Assembly: GCA_903927415.1 (NCBI GenBank)
Contig: CAIYMZ010000016.1
Location: forward strand, 1-7,723
Direction of reading: 5' to 3'
Origin: an uncultured Alphaproteobacteria bacterium
Lineage (GTDB): Bacteria > Pseudomonadota > Alphaproteobacteria > Rickettsiales > UBA1997
DNA length: 7,723 bases
A program made the position numbers and the translations under genes. The notes beneath the pieces were generated by a model. It did no database searches. It was not told the DNA's origin and worked only from the letters and a program-made list of their open reading frames with translations. Below are positions 1 to 5,382 of the stretch, in pieces; position 1 is the stretch's first letter; the number at the start of each line of letters is the position of its first letter.

Positions 1-317
1 AGTGCAACTCCACCTGGTGAATCAATGTCAAAAAGAATTGCTTTCACCTGATCGTCACCCAGTGCTACCTGAAAATCTTTTGCGAGATCGGAAAGAGAAG
101 TGCCTCCAAAAAAGAAGCTGAAGAGATCGCTTCTCGCGGTGATTGGTCCGTAAAGCGGAATTATTGCCGTGCCGTCTCGAATCAGAACTGATCTCGTATT
201 GCTTAATCGTCTTTCTGATTGAAATGAGAGCGATTTAATTTCGTCCAGGCGACAAAAACTCTTCAAAATATCAGGCTCGATCGCCCAATATTTCGCGATT
301 TTTAGTAGGTCATGCAT
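1..317 (-). CDS. S49-family head maturation protease, lambda gpC-like (N-terminal part, runs off left edge)
   Basis: Reading the minus strand from the ATG at 315-317 gives 105 open codons to the window edge. The fragment starts MHDLLKIAKYWAIEPD and contains IPLYGPI (residues 53-59). It ends in DIDSPGG (97-103), the conserved glycine-rich strand motif of the S49/SppA and ClpP-like fold. In the family, this peptidase degrades scaffold and trims portal/head proteins inside the prohead; in lambda the gene is C, directly after the portal gene B, as here. The catalytic serine and lysine lie beyond the window and cannot be checked. The start follows the portal stop by two bases and has no clear Shine-Dalgarno sequence, so translation is probably coupled to the portal. 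A second ATG at 311-313 is out of frame and stops after three codons. Whether a scaffold gene is nested in its 3' end, as lambda Nu3 is in C, cannot be seen. Confidence 0.88.
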   Translation of the reverse strand, partial: MHDLLKIAKYWAIEPDILKSFCRLDEIKSLSFQSERRLSNTRSVLIRDGTAIIPLYGPITARSDLFSFFFGGTSLSDLAKDFQVALGDDQVKAILFDIDSPGGVA

Positions 318-319
318 CG

Positions 320-1879
320 TTATTTTTTAGTTGGTTGCTGCGGTTGAATAACTTCTTTTGGAATGATTCCAGCTTCTTGTTTAAGTCGGTATTCCTTGAG
401 GATTTGCGGATATTTTCTTTCAAAATCTCCGCCCGTGAGAATCGCCGTTTCTTCAGCAAGAGTGCTGACACCGATTTCAATTCTGGTTTGTGCCGCTCTT
501 ACTTCTTTGAGCTGATCAATCTGTCCTCTTGGCGGTCCGATCCATTCTGCACCCAAGTAAGCGCTGCGGATATATGGATCAGAAAAAAATCCTGGTGCTT
601 TTAAAATTCCTTTGGCAACCGCTTCAGTAATTACCATTTCGTAAACCGGCTGGCAGAGCTGAATTGAAAGCCATTTGCGTCTGCTTGAGAAAAACTTCCA
701 TGCTTCAACCAAAGCTGCTTGAGCAGCGGAATAGCTGGCTGTGAAGTGCTTTATTAAAATCTCAAATGGCAATTCCAACGCTACACCAACTTGCCGCAGC
801 ACCGCTTGCACAAAGGGATCAAAGGCTTGGTTCGGTCTTTTGGGATCGGCGATTTCAATATTTTCACCAGGCTGTAAATCAAGAATTGCACCAGGGCCTA
901 ATTTGTAATCTCCATCATCACGCCTTGATCCTTCGGGAGGAGTCATTGGCGCTAAACCTTCCTCATCTTCTGATTTTACAAAAACTGTAAACATCGCTGA
1001 AACCACGGCAGCCATAATTTCTGCTTCGGTGTAGCGATCTAATTGTTTTAAACTTTCGATGACGGGCGCTAGGTAAGGAACACCGCGGGTAAGTCCTGGA
1101 CGGATACGGTTAAAAATATGAAAAATCTGTCTGTTTCCGTATTTGTCAAAAGCAGGAATTTGAACAAACTTTTTCTCTTTTCCGCTTTGAAAATCATTCG
1201 GATTTCTGTTGCAGACAGAATAAGAAATCGGTGCGCCGTCAGAATCCATTTCAACACCGCCAGCACTTGTTGCCGTGTCGGCTTTGAAGTCCTGATTTGC
1301 AACGCGATCTGCTTCAACAATTTGTAGAGCCAGATCAATATTTTTGTTAGGTCGCGAAACGCTGCGTTTTAAAATAAAAACATCGCCGCTTTCCAAAACT
1401 GAACGAAGGATCAGATTTTGAATTTCAGAAAAAGTCTGGCAGCGAGTAATATCGCAATCCTGATTTTCTGCCCAGTTGCGAAATATCCGCTCGGCATTTC
1501 TTTCAAAAGCATCGAATTCATCTTCGCTTTTGAAGAATGGTTTTAACACTTCGCGATCAAGATGTGACTGAACTTTAAGCCCTGTGCCGACAACATTGGT
1601 GACAACTGTATTGACCGCACCACATGCGAGCGGAGCGTTACGCAATAAGTCTCTTGATCTTTGACGAAGTTCTGGAAGATCGGGTAAAGTTACGCTGTCA
1701 GCAGAGCCATCAGAAACGTTCCAATTTGAAGTTTGTCTCCGATCTCTTCTTGCGCCTGTATAACCACCGGCAATTGCCAATCTGGTTCTTGCTTCCAATC
1801 TTTTTAAGCCGCTTTGCGGGCTTACATAAGAGATGGTTTTATCAAGCCAGCTTTCAGAAATTTTTGGAAATTTTTTCAT
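320..1879 (-). CDS. Phage portal protein, lambda gpB family
   Basis: This 519-residue protein has the hallmarks of the lambda-type portal family. Residues 71-101 read LRQRSRDLLRNAPLACGAVN and on to VVGTGL, the family's conserved N-terminal helix and 'NVVGTGL' signature. A C-terminal block near residues 425-480 has the usual spaced W-GPPRG--D--KE pattern followed by IGVSTLAEE. Lambda gpB is 533 residues, so this is full length. Portals form a dodecameric ring at one head vertex, through which the terminase pumps DNA and to which head-completion and tail proteins attach. The ATG at 1877-1879 overlaps the upstream gpW-like stop in an ATGA arrangement, which implies translational coupling. An AGAGG about 12 bases upstream may assist. 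The S49 protease gene starts two bases after this stop. In lambda the portal N-terminus is trimmed by the gpC-type protease; the same is likely here but is not shown by the sequence. Confidence 0.95.
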   Translation of the reverse strand: MKKFPKISESWLDKTISYVSPQSGLKRLEARTRLAIAGGYTGARRDRRQTSNWNVSDGSADSVTLPDLPELRQRSRDLLRNAPLACGAVNTVVTNVVGTGLKVQSHLDREVLKPFFKSEDEFDAFERNAERIFRNWAENQDCDITRCQTFSEIQNLILRSVLESGDVFILKRSVSRPNKNIDLALQIVEADRVANQDFKADTATSAGGVEMDSDGAPISYSVCNRNPNDFQSGKEKKFVQIPAFDKYGNRQIFHIFNRIRPGLTRGVPYLAPVIESLKQLDRYTEAEIMAAVVSAMFTVFVKSEDEEGLAPMTPPEGSRRDDGDYKLGPGAILDLQPGENIEIADPKRPNQAFDPFVQAVLRQVGVALELPFEILIKHFTASYSAAQAALVEAWKFFSSRRKWLSIQLCQPVYEMVITEAVAKGILKAPGFFSDPYIRSAYLGAEWIGPPRGQIDQLKEVRAAQTRIEIGVSTLAEETAILTGGDFERKYPQILKEYRLKQEAGIIPKEVIQPQQPTKK

Positions 1880-2079
1880 ACTGGAGTAACGCCTCTTACT
1901 CTGATGCCACCGCGATTTTTTCTTTTGATTTGCACCACCAATCTTTTTTCGCGCTGCTCAAGTGTAGCAAGATCGGCTTTTCTTACTTTCTGTCCGTTAT
2001 ACCACGCTTCTTGGGCGTTTAACAAAATGTCAGAAATTGCTTGCTGCACTTCGGTTAATTGTTCTTCGAGAGTTTTCAC
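1876..2079 (-). CDS. gpW-like head-tail joining (head completion) protein
   Basis: This is a 67-residue protein, against 68 for lambda gpW. It has a helical N-terminus with a heptad-like run (TLEEQLTEVQQAISDILLN), then NGQKVRKADLATLEQREKRLV, and a basic tail with RKNRGG. This two-helix plan and the position between the large terminase and the portal match the gpW family, which binds the portal after packaging, holds DNA in and prepares the tail-docking site. The first codon is GTG (2077-2079). It is the best start because the only methionine in the frame is this initiator, and it lies six bases beyond the terminase stop. No strong Shine-Dalgarno sequence is visible, so re-initiation from the terminase is likely. 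The stop overlaps the portal start by four bases. The call rests on size, pattern and gene order together. Confidence 0.85.
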   Translation of the reverse strand: MKTLEEQLTEVQQAISDILLNAQEAWYNGQKVRKADLATLEQREKRLVVQIKRKNRGGIRVRGVTPV

Positions 2080-2085
2080 TTTTGC

Positions 2086-3957
2086 TTAAATAATTCCTCG
2101 GCTTCTTACTTTTCTGGCGCGGCGCGTGTTAGTGGTTTGAACAGTTTGCTGATCTTGTTTGTTAGGATTTTTGAGCGGAATTTTTTGTAAATTTTCTACC
2201 ACTTTATTTAGATCTAACTTCCAGTTTCTAACCAAGCCACGAAGCGCCGCAAAAGCATAAACTCTACAATCCAAACCTTCAGTTTTTGCTCCTTCACGGC
2301 GCGGCATCCATTGTCTTACTGGTCTGCCTTTGACATATTTGGTTTTGACGATTTCCGAAGTAATTTGTGCGAACCATTCAGCATCGCGTTCAATTGGAAA
2401 GTGCCAGTGACCAGCGCCTTCTTCGGCAATGCGAAGCCGTTGCATCAAAGTTTCTTTAGCATCGTTTACGCCGATAACATAAACCGGTTTTTTCAGTCTT
2501 TTATTTTGACTGGCGCGCGAAGGCCAGACAGGAACACCTGAACCAGCGGAACTTCCTTTGATTGCCCAGATTTTTTTGTGTTTACGATCACAGCAGTAAT
2601 TGATAACGTGATCAGTGTAGTGTCCGCCGCTATCAATACACACAGCAGTAATCGCAAGATTTGGTAATTCTCTTTGATGGGCAAAATTGTGATTTAAAAT
2701 CTCATCAAGATCGCGCCATAAATTTGGCGTGGATGGGTCGCCATAAATTACCTGATAATCAAGCGACCAGCTTTCTTCATCTTGTCCCCAGCCAACAATT
2801 TCCAGTTCGATGCGGTTGTCCTGAACGTCAACACCGGCAGTAATAATGGCGATATCTTTTGGCAAACGAGTGCCGAAATTTTCGCGGCGCTTCATTAATC
2901 CTGTCGGATCAATAACTTCTCCCGCCATATCTTCCCAAGTTTCCGCGAGCTTGGTATTTGTCCAAACTTGCAATCTTGGCGGGTCTTTATGGACTTCGGA
3001 AAATTCTTTAGCGATGTCGCCAAAGCTCACCCAGCCATGCGGGCTGTAAAGTGAGGAGAGATGAAAAGAAATTGTTTTGTTGTTGGTGCTTGGGTTGGTT
3101 GCTACCCATTTACCTTGCCGTAAAATTTCTGCTTTTTGGTGATCTTCCCAAACGCTGTCACATTTTTCGCAGGCGTAATGAGCGGCTTCCGGTTTGCCTT
3201 TAGGCCATTTTATCCGTGACCATTTAAGAGTTTGGAATTCGCCGCAGTCAGGGCATGGCACAAAGAAATATCTTTGATCGCCTTCTAAAAATGCCGTTTC
3301 AATCCGACTGAAATTTTTGATTGTCGGAGTTGAGATCATGAAAATTTTGCGATTGCTGAACGTTGCCGTTCTTTGAATCGCAAGATTTACAGGATCACCT
3401 TCACCAGCAGCATCGTCCGGATAACCATCAATTTCATCTAAAAACAAATAGCGAATCGGCATTGAGCGAAGCCCAACGGCAGAATTCGCGCCAGTCATAA
3501 CCAAAACACCGCCTGGAAATTCCTTCATCAAAATTGTGTTGCCGGAATCTCTGGCTCTTGGGTCTTTTACTTTTTCTTTTAGTGCCGGACAGTTTTCTAT
3601 TGCCGGATCAATCCGCATTTTTGAGGTGCGCTTGGCAGTCTCAACTGTCGGATTTACAATCAGCATTGGTCCTGGTGCGTGATGAATTACAAAACCCATC
3701 CAATTGTTGCCGCACTCGGTTCCGCCAATTTGCGCGCCTTTCATAAACACCACTTTTTCGCAAGGATGCGATGGCGAAAGGCAATCCATAATCTCCTTCA
3801 GGTAAGGAGTACGATCTGTTCTCCAAGCTCCTGGTTCGCTTGATGAAATGCTGCTTAAAACTCGGTGATTATCTGCCCAGGCCGAGACTGTAAAATTCGG
3901 ATCTGGCCTTAGCCCTTCACAGAAATTCTTAAAATAAATTTCATCACAATTTGTCAT
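2086..3957 (-). CDS. Terminase large subunit, GpA family (packaging ATPase and nuclease)
   Basis: This 623-residue protein follows the GpA plan. An N-terminal ATPase has a Walker A-like KGAQIGGTE at residues 73-81, a Walker B LFLDEIDGYP at 171-180 with D174-E175, and the coupling motif MISTPT at 207-212. Two cysteine pairs, CPDCG (235-239) and CEKC (263-266), form a likely zinc-binding knuckle of the kind common in this family. The C-terminal nuclease begins with GVDVQDNRIELEIVGWG (375-391), giving a candidate metal-binding D377, and continues with CIDSGGHYT (440-448), giving D442. Lambda gpA is 641 residues, so the gene looks complete. The enzyme makes the staggered cut at cos-type sites and translocates DNA into the prohead at the portal. 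Its ATG lies 14 bases inside the end of the small-terminase gene, and a GGAAGAG sits about a dozen bases upstream. GpA-type terminases are mostly cos-packaging, so this phage probably has cohesive ends. Confidence 0.96.
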   Translation of the reverse strand: MTNCDEIYFKNFCEGLRPDPNFTVSAWADNHRVLSSISSSEPGAWRTDRTPYLKEIMDCLSPSHPCEKVVFMKGAQIGGTECGNNWMGFVIHHAPGPMLIVNPTVETAKRTSKMRIDPAIENCPALKEKVKDPRARDSGNTILMKEFPGGVLVMTGANSAVGLRSMPIRYLFLDEIDGYPDDAAGEGDPVNLAIQRTATFSNRKIFMISTPTIKNFSRIETAFLEGDQRYFFVPCPDCGEFQTLKWSRIKWPKGKPEAAHYACEKCDSVWEDHQKAEILRQGKWVATNPSTNNKTISFHLSSLYSPHGWVSFGDIAKEFSEVHKDPPRLQVWTNTKLAETWEDMAGEVIDPTGLMKRRENFGTRLPKDIAIITAGVDVQDNRIELEIVGWGQDEESWSLDYQVIYGDPSTPNLWRDLDEILNHNFAHQRELPNLAITAVCIDSGGHYTDHVINYCCDRKHKKIWAIKGSSAGSGVPVWPSRASQNKRLKKPVYVIGVNDAKETLMQRLRIAEEGAGHWHFPIERDAEWFAQITSEIVKTKYVKGRPVRQWMPRREGAKTEGLDCRVYAFAALRGLVRNWKLDLNKVVENLQKIPLKNPNKQDQQTVQTTNTRRARKVRSRGII

Positions 3958-4450
3958 TAATCTTTGATAGCTCTTCCAAGGCTTTGACCAGTTCGGCTTT
4001 TAAAATTTCTTTCATCTCAAAAATATTGGTTTTGCCAACCAACTGTGGAATGACGCGGTCAGGGATATTTAAAATACGGTCCCTGGTCATTCGGGCAGCG
4101 TTAAATGCTGCCACTTTTACATCATCAACCGAGATTAATTTTTTTGATTCTTTCTCAAATTGCAGCCTAAGCAGTTTTGCACCGTAAGCCTCTTTAATTG
4201 CTCGGCTTTGCTGATAGCTTGGTCCGCTTAGAGAATTTGGCGCTGAATTCTGGCTGTAATCGGGTTTTTCTACAGGCGACGCTCTTTTTATCTGCGCCGG
4301 ATCGGTGTTTTTCTTCCATTCATTATCGGCTTTTTCTGGATTTATTTTGCCGTTTTGACCCTTGCTGATTCTGCCCTGGCTAATCGCTTTTCTAACCGCC
4401 GCTTCGGTAACGCCGCGATGTTTGGCATATGCTCGAATCGAGAGTTCCAT
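3944..4450 (-). CDS. Terminase small subunit, Nu1-like DNA-packaging protein
   Basis: This 168-residue protein lies directly upstream of the large terminase and overlaps it by 14 bases, as lambda Nu1 precedes A. Residues 1-30 (SIRAYAKHRGVTEAAVRKAI then SQGRI) form a MerR/excisionase-like winged-helix DNA-binding motif, the N-terminal fold of gpNu1. A polar linker rich in K, S, P and N spans about 40-85. The C-terminal half has a helical stretch around 91-110 and the sequence ARMTRDRILNIPDRVIPQLVG (about 118-138), a signature seen in Nu1-type small terminases. Lambda gpNu1 is 181 residues. Expected role: bind the packaging site, recruit and activate the large subunit, and release it after the cut. 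The ATG at 4448-4450 has only an A-rich leader and no good Shine-Dalgarno sequence. The recognition site is not identified; the divergent region just upstream is the natural candidate. Confidence 0.87.
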   Translation of the reverse strand: MELSIRAYAKHRGVTEAAVRKAISQGRISKGQNGKINPEKADNEWKKNTDPAQIKRASPVEKPDYSQNSAPNSLSGPSYQQSRAIKEAYGAKLLRLQFEKESKKLISVDDVKVAAFNAARMTRDRILNIPDRVIPQLVGKTNIFEMKEILKAELVKALEELSKINDKL

Positions 4451-4519
4451 TGTTGTTTGTCATCGTATTTAGCGTCTTAAAAAACTTTAAGAATTGTTAA
4501 AAAAATCATCTTAATTGAC

Positions 4520-4548
4520 TTGATAGTGATGCTTCTCCGAGCCATACT
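4520..4548 (+). promoter_or_regulatory. Candidate sigma70-type promoter for the plus-strand gene pair
   Basis: A TTGATA hexamer at 4520-4525 (five of six matches to TTGACA) is followed by exactly 17 bases and CATACT at 4543-4548 (four of six to TATAAT). Transcription would start near 4555, about 40 bases before the ATG at 4595. The spacing is optimal, but the -10 match is moderate and no extended -10 TGn is present. It fits the need for a dedicated promoter for two genes facing against all their neighbours. A TTGACT at 4515-4520 overlaps the -35 but has no partner at a suitable distance. Confidence 0.42.
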
Positions 4549-4552
4549 GGGC

Positions 4553-4569
4553 AAGCCTTAATAAGGCTT
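4553..4569. promoter_or_regulatory. 17-base palindrome overlapping the predicted start site; candidate operator
   Basis: The sequence is AAGCCTTA, one central base, then TAAGGCTT: two perfect 8-base arms with a one-base centre. The centre is too short to make a good RNA hairpin, so a dimeric DNA-binding protein is the more natural reader. It begins about four bases after the predicted -10 and covers the predicted +1 region, a classical position for a repressor operator. The adjacent gene encodes a winged-helix protein, so autoregulation is possible. It could instead be a terminase-binding subsite. Confidence 0.45.
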
Positions 4570-4594
4570 TCATCAATTTAAAAATGTAAAAAAT

Positions 4595-4891
4595 ATGCCT
4601 AAGAAAAGTTCAAAGCCGGTCGCAAAAAAACCGGTAGTAAAAAAGGAAGTGATTACCACTCCGAAAATTCCGCAAATTCGCGAGAATACCAAAATGTCAA
4701 AACTGATCGAACTTGTTCGCGAGTCAGAAGAAGGTCTGACTTTGAAGCAAATTTCAGAATCGTTAAAATGGCAGCCTCACACCACCAGATCAGCTTTATC
4801 GAGACTTAACAAAAGTCACAGTATCGGGATTGTCAGCGATAAAACAGCGAGCGGTGACCGAGTTTACAAATTACCAAAAAAAGAGGGGTAG
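4595..4891 (+). CDS. DUF3489-like winged-helix protein
   Basis: This is a 98-residue protein in two parts. Residues 1-28 are lysine-, proline- and valine-rich (KKSSKPVAKKPVVKKE) and look like a disordered, nucleic-acid-contacting tail. Residues 30-95 match the pattern I know for DUF3489: KMSKLIELVRESEEGLTLKQ, then LKWQPHTTRSALSRL, and a C-terminal G-RVYKL strand. The W-Q-P-H-T-x-R-x-x-L segment would be the recognition helix of a winged helix-turn-helix. The family's function is not established; DNA binding is inferred from the fold. The start has no Shine-Dalgarno sequence, only an A-rich leader. The gene runs opposite to all surrounding phage genes except its partner, whose ATG begins two bases past this stop. 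A promoter and palindrome lie just upstream, so a self-controlling regulator is a reasonable guess. Confidence 0.82.
   Translation: MPKKSSKPVAKKPVVKKEVITTPKIPQIRENTKMSKLIELVRESEEGLTLKQISESLKWQPHTTRSALSRLNKSHSIGIVSDKTASGDRVYKLPKKEG
4883..4888 (+). promoter_or_regulatory. Strong ribosome binding site of the 103-residue gene
   Basis: GAGGGG ends five bases before the ATG at 4894 and lies inside the last codons of the DUF3489-like gene. It is the clearest Shine-Dalgarno sequence in the window. It supports both the chosen start and the view that this unrecognised ORF is a real gene. Confidence 0.6.
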
Positions 4892-4893
4892 AT

Positions 4894-5205
4894 ATGGGAA
4901 CCTGGGCATTACCGCAAACTTTAGAACAAGCTAAAATATTGCAAAAACTAGTAATAAAACCTTTATCACCGGAGGCTGCCAAAAATAAACTTTATCATTT
5001 GCTTGGCGATGACGATCTTTTTGATTTGATCGAGGAAGCAAAAGAAAAAGACGGCAAACACTGCGATGTCAGAGCCTTGATAGAATCTTCTCTGAGAGGT
5101 TTTTTGGATGATAAAGAAAATGCTGTTCATCCTTGGAATGAAGAAGCCCTCAAGATTTGCCAAAATATTTGCGAATCTCTTGAGGAGCTTTACATCCCTT
5201 ACTAA
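4894..5205 (+). CDS. Unrecognised 103-residue protein, partner of the DUF3489-like gene
   Basis: I do not recognise this family. The product is acidic and helical, with no signal peptide, membrane segment, cysteine cluster or catalytic motif. Visible segments are a start of MGTWALPQTLEQAKILQKL, a leucine-rich helix with an acidic patch (LLGDDDLFDLIEEAKEKDG, about 36-54), and a C-terminal segment with WNEEALKICQNICESLEELY. The C-terminal end is likely a helix with two cysteines four residues apart. The ORF is well supported: GAGGGG five bases upstream, two bases from the preceding stop, same strand. It probably shares a transcript with the DUF3489-like gene. It converges on the 56-residue minus-strand ORF, with six bases between the two stops. 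A partner or modulator of the winged-helix protein is one possibility, but nothing in the sequence proves it. Confidence 0.72.
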   Translation: MGTWALPQTLEQAKILQKLVIKPLSPEAAKNKLYHLLGDDDLFDLIEEAKEKDGKHCDVRALIESSLRGFLDDKENAVHPWNEEALKICQNICESLEELYIPY

Positions 5206-5222
5206 AATCGGTTAAAGATTTT
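5204..5222. terminator. Weak inverted repeat at the convergent gene junction
   Basis: AAAATC (5204-5209) and GATTTT (5217-5222) are perfect inverted arms around a seven-base loop, between or over the two converging stop codons. The flanking A and T runs are what a bidirectional intrinsic terminator would need. However, the stem has only one G-C pair and would be weak. The position is suggestive; the structure alone is not. Confidence 0.2.
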
Positions 5223-5382
5223 CTGTCAGCTTTTCAACTTCGGTTAAAAGCATGAGAGCAAAATCTTTTTCCCGACAATCTTTTTGAAAGGCGTTGGCTT
5301 TTCTCTGAGCAACTTCAACAGCGCCTTTACCGTGTTTTTCTACCAGCTCTTTTGCTCTTTTTTGTAGCTCGTTATTTGTCAT
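5212..5382 (-). CDS. Small helical protein of 56 residues, function unknown
   Basis: The ATG at 5380-5382 opens a 56-codon frame ending at TAA 5212-5214. The product begins MTNNELQKRAKELVEKHGKG, continues AVEVAQRKANAFQKDCREKD and ends in a leucine-rich helix (LMLLTEVEKLTENL). It looks like two or three amphipathic helices with a G near the first turn. This pattern resembles short phage and plasmid proteins of the form 'A-x-L-v-x-x-h-G-x-x-A', but I cannot name a family. It overlaps the end of the methyltransferase gene by 11 bases, has an AAAGAGAA stretch just before the start, and fills the gap to the convergent gene almost exactly. These points make it a likely gene, translationally coupled as the last member of the methyltransferase unit. 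Confidence 0.6.
   Translation of the reverse strand: MTNNELQKRAKELVEKHGKGAVEVAQRKANAFQKDCREKDFALMLLTEVEKLTENL

Larger units (their letters stand above)
4451..4594. other. Divergent intergenic region; candidate regulatory and packaging-site region
   Basis: These 144 bases separate the minus-strand small-terminase start from the plus-strand DUF3489-like start. No ORF of meaningful length is present. The half next to the terminase gene is very A/T-rich (4470-4520), with runs of T on the minus strand. The other half carries a promoter-like pair and a 17-base palindrome, listed separately. In lambda-type phages the cos site lies next to the small-terminase gene, so cos or its binding subsites could fall here. 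No cohesive-end sequence can be recognised by eye. No convincing minus-strand promoter for the packaging genes was found. Confidence 0.55.

Noticed and set aside
1624..2022. 132-codon plus-strand frame opposite the portal and gpW-like genes
   Set aside because: It spans the antisense of two well-supported head genes, has no Shine-Dalgarno sequence and gives a low-complexity F/L/S-rich product typical of shadow frames.
2493..2684. 63-codon same-strand frame inside the large terminase gene
   Set aside because: It is short, motif-free and overlaps the conserved nuclease region; it is a shadow of the terminase frame.
4515..4520. TTGACT as an alternative -35 box
   Set aside because: No -10-like hexamer lies 16-18 bases downstream; the overlapping TTGATA at 4520-4525 pairs much better.
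4530..4575. Possible tRNA or structured RNA around the GCC/AAGCC-rich segment
   Set aside because: No acceptor, T-arm or anticodon arrangement can be drawn; only the 17-base palindrome with a one-base centre is present.
4584..4589. ATGTAA start-stop pair just before the DUF3489-like gene
   Set aside because: A minimal ORF here could act as a leader, but there is no ribosome binding site and such a six-base string is expected by chance in A/T-rich DNA.
4450..4594. A minus-strand promoter for the packaging genes
   Set aside because: Several T/A-rich strings were examined, including TTAACA and TTGCCC as -35 candidates, but none has an acceptable -10 at 16-18 bases. The packaging genes may be transcribed by read-through or a phage-specific factor.
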